Part shown: piece by piece, positions 8,509 through 16,560 of the stretch | Numbering within the stretch: the stretch's first letter is position 1 | Layout: every line of letters begins with the position of its first letter | Source: Hypnocyclicus thermotrophus | GTDB lineage: Bacteria; Fusobacteriota; Fusobacteriia; Fusobacteriales; Fusobacteriaceae | Assembly (NCBI RefSeq): GCF_004365575.1 | Contig: NZ_SOBG01000002.1 | Span: 254,312 to 318,311 of the forward strand | Reading direction: 5' to 3' | Length of the DNA stretch: 64,000 nt | The notes under the pieces: generated by a model | Database searches by the model: none | What the model saw: the letters and a program-made list of their open reading frames with translations, nothing else | What the model was told of the DNA's origin: nothing | Translations under genes and position numbers: made by a program

Positions 8509-10305
8509 TTGGATACAAAATTTAAAAGAAATTTTTCTATTATTGCTCATATAGACCATGGAAAATCTACATTAGCTGATAGATTGTTACAAATTACAAA
8601 TACTGTATCAGAGAGAGAAATGAAAGAGCAGCTTTTAGATTCTATGGATTTGGAAAGAGAAAAAGGAATTACAATAAAAGCACAAGCAGTAACATTATTT
8701 TATGATGCAAAAGATGGAAATAGATATGAATTAAATCTAATAGATACTCCAGGTCACGTAGATTTCATTTACGAAGTTTCTAGATCACTTGCAGCTTGTG
8801 AAGGAGCTTTGTTAGTAGTAGATGCTGCACAAGGAGTAGAGGCTCAAACACTTGCAAATGTGTATTTAGCACTTGAGAATGATCTTGAGATACTACCTGT
8901 TATAAATAAAATCGATCTACCGGCAGCGGATCCTGAAAAAGTAAAAGAAGAAATTGAAACAGTAATAGGACTTGATACAGATGAAGCGGTACTTACTAGT
9001 GCAAAAAGCGGAATAGGAATAGAAGAATTATTAGAAGAGATAGTTAAAAAGGTACCTAGTCCTAGTGGAAAACCAGAGTCACCATTAAAAGTATTAATAT
9101 TTGATTCTCATTTTGATGATTTCAGAGGCGTTATTACCTATGTAAGAATAGTAGAAGGGACTCTAAAAAAAGGTGATAAATTAAGAATTTGGTCAACTGG
9201 AAAAGACATAGAAGTACTAGAGTGTGGGATATTTTCACCAATTATGAAACCACAAAATGAACTTACAGCAGGTAGTGTAGGATATATTATATCAGGAATA
9301 AAATCTATACAAGATACAAGAATTGGAGATACAATATTTAATCCTAAAAATCCTATAGAAGAACCATTAGAGGGATATAGACCTGCGCAATCTATGGTAT
9401 TTGCTGGAATATATCCAATATCAACCGAAGATTATGAAGATTTAAGAGAAGCATTAGAAAAATTACAATTAAATGATGCATCACTTAGTTTTACTCCAGA
9501 AACATCAACTGCATTAGGTTTTGGATTTAGATGTGGATTTTTAGGACTTTTACATATGGAAATAATAGTAGAAAGACTTCGTAGAGAATATAATATAGAT
9601 CTTATTTCTACTACTCCATCAGTTGAATATAGAATACATATGGAAAATGGAGAGATTAAGATAATAGATAATCCAGCAGAATTTCCTATAGTAGGGAAAA
9701 AAGCTGTAGAAGAACCTTATATAAAAGGTACAGTAATTACTCCAAAAGATTATGTTGGGAATGTAATGGAACTTTGTCAAGAAAAACGAGGAATATATGT
9801 AGATATGCAATACCTTGATGAGACAAGAACAATGATTACTTATGAACTTCCGTTAGCAGAAATAGTACTAGATTTTTATGATAAATTAAAATCAAAAACA
9901 AAAGGTTATGCTTCATTTGAATATGAAATGATAGGATATAAAGAATCAAAACTTGTAAAAGTAGATATTCTTGTTAGTGGAGAGCCAGTAGATGCATTTT
10001 CTTTTATATGTCATAGTGATAATGCATATTATAGAGGTAGAGCTATTACTGAAAAATTAAAAGATGTAATTCCTAGACAAATGTTTGAGATACCTATTCA
10101 AGCAGCTCTTGGAAGTAAAATTATAGCTAGAGAAACAATAAGAGCTTATAGGAAAAATGTACTTGCTAAATGTTATGGTGGAGATATTAGTAGAAAGAAA
10201 AAATTATTAGAAAAACAAAAGCAAGGTAAAAAACGTATGAAACAAATTGGAAATGTAGAAATACCACAAGAAGCCTTTATATCAGTATTAAAATTAGATA
10301 AATAA
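8509..10305 (+). CDS. lepA: elongation factor 4 (LepA), ribosomal back-translocase
   Basis: A 598-residue translational GTPase, full family length, which acts on stalled or mistranslocated ribosomes. GTP-binding motifs are AHIDHGKST (residues 13-21), DTPGHVDF and NKIDLP. The LepA-specific C-terminal end is present ([19 protein letters not shown], then a Lys/Arg-rich tail with GKKRMK). The start is TTG, with AGGAGG 11 bases upstream, one of several TTG starts in this window. It has its own promoter and a terminator immediately after, so it is monocistronic. Confidence 0.97.
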   Translation: MDTKFKRNFSIIAHIDHGKSTLADRLLQITNTVSEREMKEQLLDSMDLEREKGITIKAQAVTLFYDAKDGNRYELNLIDTPGHVDFIYEVSRSLAACEGALLVVDAAQGVEAQTLANVYLALENDLEILPVINKIDLPAADPEKVKEEIETVIGLDTDEAVLTSAKSGIGIEELLEEIVKKVPSPSGKPESPLKVLIFDSHFDDFRGVITYVRIVEGTLKKGDKLRIWSTGKDIEVLECGIFSPIMKPQNELTAGSVGYIISGIKSIQDTRIGDTIFNPKNPIEEPLEGYRPAQSMVFAGIYPISTEDYEDLREALEKLQLNDASLSFTPETSTALGFGFRCGFLGLLHMEIIVERLRREYNIDLISTTPSVEYRIHMENGEIKIIDNPAEFPIVGKKAVEEPYIKGTVITPKDYVGNVMELCQEKRGIYVDMQYLDETRTMITYELPLAEIVLDFYDKLKSKTKGYASFEYEMIGYKESKLVKVDILVSGEPVDAFSFICHSDNAYYRGRAITEKLKDVIPRQMFEIPIQAALGSKIIARETIRAYRKNVLAKCYGGDISRKKKLLEKQKQGKKRMKQIGNVEIPQEAFISVLKLDK

Positions 10306-10310
10306 AAAAC

Positions 10311-10371
10311 GCACCCTTATTTAGTGTTAGACAATTTTTTTGCCTGCTAAATGGGGTGCCTTTTCTTTTTT
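10311..10371. terminator. terminator after lepA
   Basis: GCACCC..TTATTTAG pairs with CTAAATGGGGTGC (ending at 10359), followed by TTTTCTTTTTT. It lies between converging lepA and the oxidoreductase gene. Confidence 0.75.
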
Positions 10372-11347
10372 ATTTATTAAATAAGTTTATTTGTTTACTT
10401 GCAGTAGTCAAAATATTCATTACATTAATAGAATGTTCGAGATAATTATAACATTTATTATAATCTTTAGTAATAAAAATATTGTAAAATGCAATAAATT
10501 CATAAACCATTCTATTTTCATATTCGTTATAGTTATAAGAAATTAGATTATTATCAATTAATCCTTTTATTGATTTACATTCATTTGGTGGACCATCAAT
10601 TTTTAAATACCCTTTTTCTCCTTGAATAGTAATAAAACTAGGACTAGAGGAATCTTTAGCACCAATAGATATTGCAATAAAATTGTCATAAATTATAGTA
10701 AGAACTCCAGAAGTATCAATACCATTAAAACCTAAATTAGCATTATATTGTACTGAATTTGGCATTCCAAATAAATTGTTTATAATATGAATATTATAAA
10801 CATTTATATCATAAAGAGCTCCGCCGTTTAATTCTGGATTGAATGCAGGAAGAACAATTTTATTTAAATAACTATCATATCTACTAGAATATTGAGAGTA
10901 ATTGCATTGAATTATTTTAATTGGCCCTATTTTGTCAATGTTTTTTTTTAGATAAATAAAATTTGGAGAGTATAATGTAGTTATTGCTTCAAATAAAAAT
11001 AACTTTTTAGATTTTGCTAAAATAGTTAAATTTTTTAATTCATCATCATTATTTGTGAATGGCTTTTCACAAATAACATTTTTATTGTTTTCTAAAGCTT
11101 TTTTAGTGTATTCATAATGCAAATTATTAATGATTCCAATATAAATAAAATTAATATTAGAATCATTTAACATTTCGTCATAATTAGTGTATATATTTTT
11201 TATATTAAATTTTTTTGAAAGTTCAAAGTCTTTATAATAACTTTTTTCTCGTACGCAAATAGCAGTACACATAATGTTTTTAATATTACTTATAGCTTCT
11301 AAGCATGTATTAACAATCTTTCCACTACCGACAATCCCGATATTCAA
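10370..11347 (-). CDS. Gfo/Idh/MocA-family oxidoreductase
   Basis: A 325-residue NAD(P)-dependent sugar or polyol dehydrogenase-like protein. The N-terminal Rossmann fold has GIVGSGKI (residues 4-11), and the family signature EKP is at 94-96 (VICEKPF); the C-terminal alpha/beta domain has NGGALYDINVYNIH, in which the Asp and His take the place of the usual catalytic pair. The protein is cytoplasmic and the substrate cannot be inferred; there is no sugar gene beside it. The start is TTG with GGAGG seven bases upstream. It diverges from the FMN-binding lipoprotein gene and probably forms a single-gene transcript. Confidence 0.8.
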   Translation of the reverse strand: MNIGIVGSGKIVNTCLEAISNIKNIMCTAICVREKSYYKDFELSKKFNIKNIYTNYDEMLNDSNINFIYIGIINNLHYEYTKKALENNKNVICEKPFTNNDDELKNLTILAKSKKLFLFEAITTLYSPNFIYLKKNIDKIGPIKIIQCNYSQYSSRYDSYLNKIVLPAFNPELNGGALYDINVYNIHIINNLFGMPNSVQYNANLGFNGIDTSGVLTIIYDNFIAISIGAKDSSSPSFITIQGEKGYLKIDGPPNECKSIKGLIDNNLISYNYNEYENRMVYEFIAFYNIFITKDYNKCYNYLEHSINVMNILTTASKQINLFNK

Positions 11348-11406
11348 AATAAAACCTCCTTATAGTATACTTATAGCTTCTATTATAGTATAATTTATAA
11401 TTAAAT

Positions 11407-11434
11407 AAAAAACTATTAAATTTAATAGTTTTTT
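11407..11434. repeat. perfect 28-base palindrome between divergent genes
   Basis: AAAAAACTATTAAA is followed directly by its exact complement TTTAATAGTTTTTT. It looks like a terminator stem but no gene ends into it, because the flanking genes diverge. It could be an operator, an early transcript hairpin or a relic. Confidence 0.45.
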
Positions 11435-11526
11435 ATGATAAAATATATAAATGCAGAATCTTTTAGTTAATTCTAAAAAGAGTGGTAGCAAAACATTAAA
11501 AAAAATTATAATAAAAGGTGATTTAA

Positions 11527-11943
11527 TTGAAAAAATTATTTATGTATATATTTAGTTTAATGATTTTTATTAGTTGTGGGAAATATCAAAATGGAGAATA
11601 TTATGTAATTCAAAAAAAAGATTATAAAGGCTGGAAAACATTTTTAAAAATAGAAGTAAAAAATAATAAAATATTTAATGTAGAATTTAATAAAATAAAT
11701 AAAGAAAATAAATTAGTAACAGAGAATGAAGAATACAATAAAAAAATGAAAGAAAAATCAGGAATAGACACAATAGAGTATACTAAAATTTTAGAAGAAA
11801 ATTTTTTAAAATCTAATGGAAATATAAATCAAATAGACATTATAGCAGGAGCAACACACTCAGTTGTAGAATTTAAAAAAATGAGCAAATTTTTATTAAA
11901 AAAAATAAAATCAGGAAAAATAGGTAAATATGAAATAGATTAA
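11527..11943 (+). CDS. FMN-binding-domain lipoprotein
   Basis: A 138-residue envelope lipoprotein. The signal peptide ends at a lipobox with Cys17 (IFISC), and the rest resembles the FMN_bind domain of RnfG/NqrC and PplA-type proteins: a GWKTFLKIEVKNNKI strand pattern, then a flavin-attachment-like motif Asp104-Ile-Ile-Ala-Gly-Ala-Thr110-His-Ser. In this family an ApbE transferase links FMN to the threonine of the D-x-x-(S/T)-G-A-T motif; here the serine/threonine is alanine, so attachment is likely but not certain. It would act outside the cytoplasmic membrane as an electron carrier. The start is TTG after AAGGTGATT. It stands alone, so its partner is unknown; the Nqr complex at 55-59 kb is a candidate electron source. 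Confidence 0.72.
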   Translation: MKKLFMYIFSLMIFISCGKYQNGEYYVIQKKDYKGWKTFLKIEVKNNKIFNVEFNKINKENKLVTENEEYNKKMKEKSGIDTIEYTKILEENFLKSNGNINQIDIIAGATHSVVEFKKMSKFLLKKIKSGKIGKYEID

Positions 11944-12036
11944 AATAAGACATCTGGATATAAATATTTTTAGATGATTTGCAAAAATTAATTAATTATA
12001 ATATAATTTTAAATATCAAAAAATAGGAGGTTTATT

Positions 12037-12471
12037 ATGAAAAAAATTGCATTAGGAGCAGACCACGGAGGATATGAATTAAAAAATATTGTTAGAGAAT
12101 ATTTAAAAAATAATGGATATGAAGTAATAGATTTTGGGACAAATTCAAGTGATAGTGTAGATTATCCAGAATTTGCGCATAAAGTAGGGGAAGCAGTAGT
12201 AAATAAAGAAGCAGATTTTGGAATTGTGGTATGTGGAACAGGAATAGGGATTTCAATAGCAGCTAATAAAATAAAAGGAGTAAGAGCAGCATTATGTCAT
12301 AATGTATGGACAGCGAAATTAACGAGACAACATAATGATGCAAATGTACTAGCAATGGGAGGAAGAGTAATAGGTCCAGGAATTGCGTTAGATATGGTAG
12401 AAGCATTTTTAAATACAGAATTTGAAGGTGGAAGACATACAAATAGAGTAAATAAAATAGAAGAGTGTTAA
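12037..12471 (+). CDS. rpiB: ribose 5-phosphate isomerase B
   Basis: A 144-residue RpiB/LacAB-family isomerase that interconverts ribose 5-phosphate and ribulose 5-phosphate in the pentose phosphate pathway. The DHGG motif (residues 9-12), the catalytic cysteine Cys66 in VCGTGIGISIAANK and the RQHNDAN segment with the ring-opening histidine near 99 are present. Length matches the family. A GGAGG site lies before the ATG. A 16-base-pair hairpin follows and separates it from the HIT gene, so read-through is possible but the genes need not be one unit. It supplies the ribose phosphate for the purine pathway encoded downstream. Confidence 0.93.
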   Translation: MKKIALGADHGGYELKNIVREYLKNNGYEVIDFGTNSSDSVDYPEFAHKVGEAVVNKEADFGIVVCGTGIGISIAANKIKGVRAALCHNVWTAKLTRQHNDANVLAMGGRVIGPGIALDMVEAFLNTEFEGGRHTNRVNKIEEC

Positions 12472-12489
12472 TTAGATACTTTTAATAAT

Positions 12490-12522
12490 TAGCTCTTTTA
12501 TAATTAAATTATAAAAGAGCTA
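12490..12522. terminator. hairpin after rpiB
   Basis: TAGCTCTTTTATAATT pairs with AATTATAAAAGAGCTA. The stem is perfect but no strong T-run follows, so it may only partly stop transcription. Confidence 0.5.
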
Positions 12523-12567
12523 TAAAAATAATAAAATAGAAAAAAATAAATATACAGGGAGGGAAAG

Positions 12568-12912
12568 ATGGCATCTATATTTACAAAAATAATAAATAGA
12601 GAAATACCAGCAGATATAGTATATGAAACAGAAGATATAATAGCTTTTAATGATATAAATCCACAAGCAAAATACCATATATTAGTAGTACCTAAAAAAG
12701 AGATTTCAACAATAAATGATATACAAAAAGAGGATACAGATTTAATAGGTAAAATATATCTAGCAATAAAAGAGATAACAAAAGAATTAGGAATCGATAA
12801 AACAGGATATAGAGTGATAACAAATTGTAATGAAGATGGTGGGCAAGAAGTATTTCATATTCATTTTCATATATTAGGTGGAGAAAAAATAGGACCGATG
12901 CGATCAAAGTAA
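12568..12912 (+). CDS. HIT-family purine nucleotide phosphoramidase (HinT-like)
   Basis: A 114-residue histidine-triad protein. The triad His97-x-His99-x-His101 (FHIHFHILGG) forms the nucleotide-hydrolysing site, and the N-terminal FTKIINREIPADIVYE block is typical of the HinT branch, which hydrolyses AMP-lysine and other adenosine phosphoramidates. It is a cytoplasmic dimer by family knowledge. A GGGAGGG site precedes the ATG. The RNA methyltransferase gene starts 20 bases downstream, so the two are probably co-transcribed. Confidence 0.92.
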   Translation: MASIFTKIINREIPADIVYETEDIIAFNDINPQAKYHILVVPKKEISTINDIQKEDTDLIGKIYLAIKEITKELGIDKTGYRVITNCNEDGGQEVFHIHFHILGGEKIGPMRSK

Positions 12913-12932
12913 TATTTTAAAGAAAGGTGAAA

Positions 12933-13688
12933 ATGAAAATAATAAGTAGTAAAGAAAATAAAATATATAAATTAATAAAAAAGATAAAGAAAAAAAAATA
13001 TAGAGAAAAAGAAAAATTGTTTATTGCAGAAGGTAAAAAATTTTTAGATTTTGAGTATAAACCTAAATATTATATTTTAAATGAAAATAATATAGGGCTA
13101 TACAGTAAATTATTAGAAAAAGAAGAAACTTATATTTTTTCAGAGGATTTATTTTATGATATAACAACGCAAATTAATTCTCAAGGAATAATATTAATAT
13201 ATGAATATATTCCAAGTTGTATAGAAAAAATAAAAAATAATATAGTTATCTTAGATAAGATACAAGACCCAGGAAATTTAGGTACAATAATACGACTAGT
13301 AGATGCAGTTGGATTAAAAGATATAATATTAACAAAAGGTAGTGTAGATATTTATAATGATAAAACAATAAGAAGTAGTATGGGTTCAATATTTAATTTA
13401 AATATATCGTATTTAGAGACAGATAAATTAATAAAAATATTAAAACAAAAGGAATATAATATAATATCGACTGCTTTAACTAATGAAACAATAGAATATA
13501 CAAAAATGGAATTAAAAGAAAAAAATGCATTTGTTTTTGGAAATGAAGGAAATGGAATTTCAAAAGAGATATTAGATATAAGTACTGCAAAGATAAAAAT
13601 CCCTATATATGGAAGTGCAGAATCATTGAATGTAGGAGTTGCAACAGGAATAATATTGTATAAATATATAGAAAAAGTAAACTCATAA
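12933..13688 (+). CDS. TrmH/SpoU-family RNA 2'-O-methyltransferase
   Basis: A 251-residue SPOUT methyltransferase that methylates a ribose in rRNA or tRNA using SAM. The three SpoU motifs are clear: DPGNLGTIIRLVDAVG (motif 1 with N-x-G-x-x-x-R), FVFGNEGNGIS (motif 2) and IPIYGSAESLNVGVATGIILY (motif 3), which build the knotted SAM site in the C-terminal half. The N-terminal part is a substrate-binding domain typical of the TrmH/RlmB branch; the modified nucleotide is not predictable. I start at the ATG at 12933 because AAAGGTG lies just before it; an in-frame GTG at 12927 is part of that site. Its stop codon lies inside the following terminator. Confidence 0.88.
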   Translation: MKIISSKENKIYKLIKKIKKKKYREKEKLFIAEGKKFLDFEYKPKYYILNENNIGLYSKLLEKEETYIFSEDLFYDITTQINSQGIILIYEYIPSCIEKIKNNIVILDKIQDPGNLGTIIRLVDAVGLKDIILTKGSVDIYNDKTIRSSMGSIFNLNISYLETDKLIKILKQKEYNIISTALTNETIEYTKMELKEKNAFVFGNEGNGISKEILDISTAKIKIPIYGSAESLNVGVATGIILYKYIEKVNS

Positions 13689-13708
13689 ATAGAGTTTACT
13701 TTTTTTTA
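13673..13708 (+). terminator. terminator after the RNA methyltransferase gene
   Basis: AAAAGTAAACTC (13673-13684) pairs with GAGTTTAC plus part of the eight-T run at 13700-13707. It includes the end of the coding region. Confidence 0.8.
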
Positions 13709-13714
13709 AAATAC

Positions 13715-13745
13715 TTGACTTAAAGTGTACTTTAAGTTGTATAAT
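13715..13745 (+). promoter_or_regulatory. MerR-type promoter and operator of the MATE exporter
   Basis: TTGACT (13715-13720), a 19-base spacer and TATAAT (13740-13745). The spacer region contains CTTAAAG-TGTA-CTTTAAG with two perfect 7-base half-sites. It matches the promoter of the aldo/keto reductase at 3971-4001 in spacing, half-sites and position, so the regulator encoded at 4047-4469 is the likely activator. Confidence 0.75.
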
Positions 13746-13788
13746 ACATCAAGTAAAAAAAGAGTTAGGATAAAATGTGGAGGGAAAA

Positions 13789-15120
13789 ATGTCAAAAAAT
13801 AAGAAGCTAAATTTTATGAGTCTAGCAGTACCTATATTTATTGAAATGCTTTTGTGGACTACATTTAATAATGTAGATACAATAATGCTTTCTAGGTATT
13901 CAGATGTAGCAGTAGCAGCGGTAGGTAGTACCGGACAATTAGTATTTTTTATAATGTTATTTTTACAAATAATAGCAACAGGTACAGGAATATTAATCTC
14001 ACAAAATCTTGGGAAAAGAGACTATGAAAAAGCAGAAAATAGTGCTAAAATTGCACTTTATTTTAATTTTTTAGTAGGAATTTTATTGAGTATATTAGTA
14101 TTTAAATATCATTTTCAAATGGTAAAATTTTTAGGTCTTGAAGATAAAGCTCTTTTAATGGGAAGTAGATTTTATAAAATAATAGGAACATTTACTTTTA
14201 TTCAAGCAATAGGACTTATTAATACAACAATACTTAGAAGTTATAGGTTCCCAAAATATTCTATGTACATAAATATTTTTTCGAATATATTAAATATTAT
14301 TGGGAATGCAATTTTTATATTTGGATTATTTGGTATGCCTGTACTTGGAGAAGTAGGAGTGGCTATATCCACTGTATTTAGCCAATTTATAGGTATAATA
14401 ATATCATTTATTATAATTAAGAAAAAATTAAATATACATTTACTTTCAAATATAAAAATAAAAGAAAATCTATATTTATTAAAAGAAATAGGAAAAATAG
14501 GGATTCCATCAGTGGCTGAAAATTTATTATATAATACCTCTCAAATAATGATAATAAAAATGGTAGCAACATATGGAACAGATGCACTTACAGCGAGAGC
14601 ATATATATTTACTTTGCTTAGATTTGTATTTATAATAAGTATATCGTCAGGGAGTGCAGCTCAAATTATTACCGGATTTTTAGCTGGTGCAAATAGACAT
14701 AGAGTAGCTAAAAAAGCAGTAATTAAAATATATCTTCAAACAGTTTTATTAATAATAATAGTAGCTACGACACTTATAATATTTAGAGAAAATTTAATTA
14801 GAATATTTACAACAAATGAAGCAGTTATATTACTTGCAAAAGATGCATTTTTAACAATATTATTTTTAGAAACAGGACGAACTCTTAATATAATATTTAT
14901 TAGTTCTATGAAAGGAGCGGGAGATGTTATTTTTCCTGTTATTATGGGGGTAATATTTATGTGGATTGTTGGAGTAGGTGGCGGATATTTATTAGTTATA
15001 AAATTTGGATTCGGACTTTTTGGAGCTTTTATAGCTACAGGGCTTGATGAATGGAGTAGAGGAATAATAATGTTTATTAGATGGATTCGTGGTGATTGGA
15101 TAAAAATAATTAAAAAGTAA
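13789..15120 (+). CDS. MATE-family multidrug/cation antiporter
   Basis: A 443-residue inner-membrane exporter of the multidrug and toxic compound extrusion family, with about twelve predicted helices in two homologous halves. The N-terminal segment (MSLAVPIFIEMLLWTTFNNVDTIMLSRYS, discussed by its Pro and Asn-Val-Asp) and the AVGSTGQLVFFIMLFLQ region are typical of the NorM/DinF group, which couples export to Na+ or H+ entry. I start at the ATG at 13789 because GGAGGG lies four bases upstream; the GTG at 13777 overlaps it. The dedicated MerR-type promoter suggests induction by a toxic compound, probably in parallel with the aldo/keto reductase. Substrate unknown. Confidence 0.9.
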   Translation: MSKNKKLNFMSLAVPIFIEMLLWTTFNNVDTIMLSRYSDVAVAAVGSTGQLVFFIMLFLQIIATGTGILISQNLGKRDYEKAENSAKIALYFNFLVGILLSILVFKYHFQMVKFLGLEDKALLMGSRFYKIIGTFTFIQAIGLINTTILRSYRFPKYSMYINIFSNILNIIGNAIFIFGLFGMPVLGEVGVAISTVFSQFIGIIISFIIIKKKLNIHLLSNIKIKENLYLLKEIGKIGIPSVAENLLYNTSQIMIIKMVATYGTDALTARAYIFTLLRFVFIISISSGSAAQIITGFLAGANRHRVAKKAVIKIYLQTVLLIIIVATTLIIFRENLIRIFTTNEAVILLAKDAFLTILFLETGRTLNIIFISSMKGAGDVIFPVIMGVIFMWIVGVGGGYLLVIKFGFGLFGAFIATGLDEWSRGIIMFIRWIRGDWIKIIKK

Positions 15121-15234
15121 CTCTTAAATTATAATGAATAGAAATAGAAATTTTTTTAATTTTAAAGTTAGAGATAAATATAAAAAAATTATAGGAATAA
15201 CATTAAACGAAATAGATATAGCATAAAATAATTC

Positions 15235-15263
15235 TTGACAAATGTGTTTGATAAGAGTAAACT
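15235..15263 (+). promoter_or_regulatory. promoter of the thiamine operon
   Basis: TTGACA (15235-15240), a 17-base spacer and TAAACT (15258-15263), about 27 bases before the riboswitch. Confidence 0.7.
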
Positions 15264-15289
15264 TATTTTGTAAAAATAAAATAAAATAA

Positions 15290-15391
15290 AACTGCTAGGG
15301 GAGCTTATGAAAATTTTTATTTTCAATAGCTGAGAGGAGAAATCCGACTCTTAGAACCTGATCTGGTTAATACCAGCGTAGGGAAGCGGTA
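15290..15391 (+). ncRNA. TPP riboswitch (THI element)
   Basis: The conserved thiamine pyrophosphate aptamer parts are all present: 5' P1 strand ACTGCTAGGGGAGC, GCTGAGAGG, the ACCTGATCTGGTTAATACCAGCG core and the closing GTAGGGAAGCGGT. The 3' P1 strand continues into CGGTAA (15387-15392), which can alternatively pair with TTACCG (15446-15451), the foot of the terminator. TPP binding should therefore free the terminator and shut the operon off. The 15121-15553 stretch otherwise holds only the promoter, this element and the terminator. Confidence 0.95.
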
Positions 15392-15445
15392 AATATATAT
15401 ATTATAAAATAGTAAAATATTACTATGTTTAAAAATAATAATTTA

Positions 15446-15483
15446 TTACCGTATAACTATGTTGGTTATACGGTTTTTTTTAT
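15446..15483 (+). terminator. riboswitch-controlled intrinsic terminator
   Basis: ACCGTATAAC (15448-15457) pairs with GTTATACGGT (15464-15473), followed by a run of T. Its 5' arm overlaps the antiterminator partner of the TPP aptamer. Confidence 0.88.
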
Positions 15484-15553
15484 TTATTTTAATTAGATTT
15501 AATTTTTAATAGATTAAATATAATTAATAACATAATTAAAAGGAGGGATAAAC

Positions 15554-15751
15554 TTGAAAATAAAATTAAATGGAAAAGAATATGAAACTAGTAAAAATAT
15601 AACAATTTTAGATTTAATTAAAGAAAAAAATATTTCAAAAGATCAAGTAGTAATTTTAAAAAATGGAGATATTGTATTTAAAGAAGATTTAGAAATGAAT
15701 TTAATAGAAAATGATGAATTAGAAATTTTAAGATTTGTATCAGGAGGATAA
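15554..15751 (+). CDS. thiS: sulfur carrier protein ThiS
   Basis: A 65-residue ubiquitin-like sulfur carrier ending in the required Gly-Gly (RFVSGG). ThiF adenylates this tail, it becomes a thiocarboxylate and donates sulfur to the thiazole ring on ThiG. It starts at TTG after AGGAGGG. First gene of the riboswitch-controlled thiamine operon; only three bases separate its stop from thiG, and the GGA GGA codons for its two last glycines also form the ribosome site of thiG. Confidence 0.95.
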   Translation: MKIKLNGKEYETSKNITILDLIKEKNISKDQVVILKNGDIVFKEDLEMNLIENDELEILRFVSGG

Positions 15752-15754
15752 AAA

Positions 15755-16525
15755 ATGGATAAATTAATTTTAGGAGAAAAAGAATTTAATAGCAGATTAT
15801 TTACAGGAACTGGAAAATTTTCAGATAAATCACTTATTAAACCAATGCTTGAAATGAGTAAATCAGAAATGATAACATTAGCACTTAGAAGAGTAGATTT
15901 TGATATGCCACAAGAAAACATATTAAATTATATTCCTAAAAATGTAACATTGTTACCAAATACTTCGGGGGCAAAGACAGCGGAAGAAGCAGTTAAAATA
16001 GCAAGAATTGCAAGAACTGTTGGATGTGGAAATTTTATAAAAATTGAAATTATAAATGATATGAAATATTTATTTCCAGATAATGAAGAAACAATAAAAG
16101 CAACAAAAATATTAGCAAAAGAAGGGTTTATAGTATTACCATATATGATGCCAGATCTAATAGCGGCTAAAAGACTAGAAGATGCGGGAGCTGCTGCGAT
16201 TATGCCTCTTGGTTCACCAATTGGCTCAAATAAAGGATTACAAACAAAATATATGATTGAAATACTTATAGAAAATTGTAAATTACCAATAATAATAGAT
16301 GCTGGAATAGGTAGACCATCTCATGCAGCAAAAGCAATGGAGATGGGAGCTGCTGCAGTACTTGTAAATAGTGCTATTGCATGTAGTGAAAATCCAATTA
16401 AAATGGGAAAAGCGTTTTCACTTGCAGTACAAGCAGGAAGAGAAGCTTATTTAGCAAAACTTGCAGAAGAAAAAAAATACGCAGAAGCTTCTTCACCATT
16501 AACTGGTTTTTTATTTGAAGAATAA
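15755..16525 (+). CDS. thiG: thiazole synthase ThiG
   Basis: A 256-residue TIM-barrel enzyme that condenses deoxyxylulose 5-phosphate, dehydroglycine and ThiS-borne sulfur into the thiazole phosphate. The pattern [16 protein letters not shown] at the start, the Schiff-base lysine in [10 protein letters not shown] (about residue 96), and the phosphate-binding segments [31 protein letters not shown] and VLVNSAIA are diagnostic. Full family length. It is translated from the site embedded in the end of thiS and acts with ThiH, encoded 35 bases downstream. Confidence 0.97.
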   Translation: MDKLILGEKEFNSRLFTGTGKFSDKSLIKPMLEMSKSEMITLALRRVDFDMPQENILNYIPKNVTLLPNTSGAKTAEEAVKIARIARTVGCGNFIKIEIINDMKYLFPDNEETIKATKILAKEGFIVLPYMMPDLIAAKRLEDAGAAAIMPLGSPIGSNKGLQTKYMIEILIENCKLPIIIDAGIGRPSHAAKAMEMGAAAVLVNSAIACSENPIKMGKAFSLAVQAGREAYLAKLAEEKKYAEASSPLTGFLFEE

Positions 16526-16560
16526 AATTATAAAATTAATTAAATAAAAAAGGGGGAAAA

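Noticed and set aside
11470-11526. T-box-like GAGTGGTAGC before the FMN lipoprotein gene
   Set aside because: Only a few bases resemble the T-box; there is no specifier stem, no full conserved box and no amino-acid-related gene.
15134-15226. 30-codon open frame between the MATE gene and the thiamine promoter
   Set aside because: It has no ribosome site, no recognisable sequence and lies directly before a promoter.
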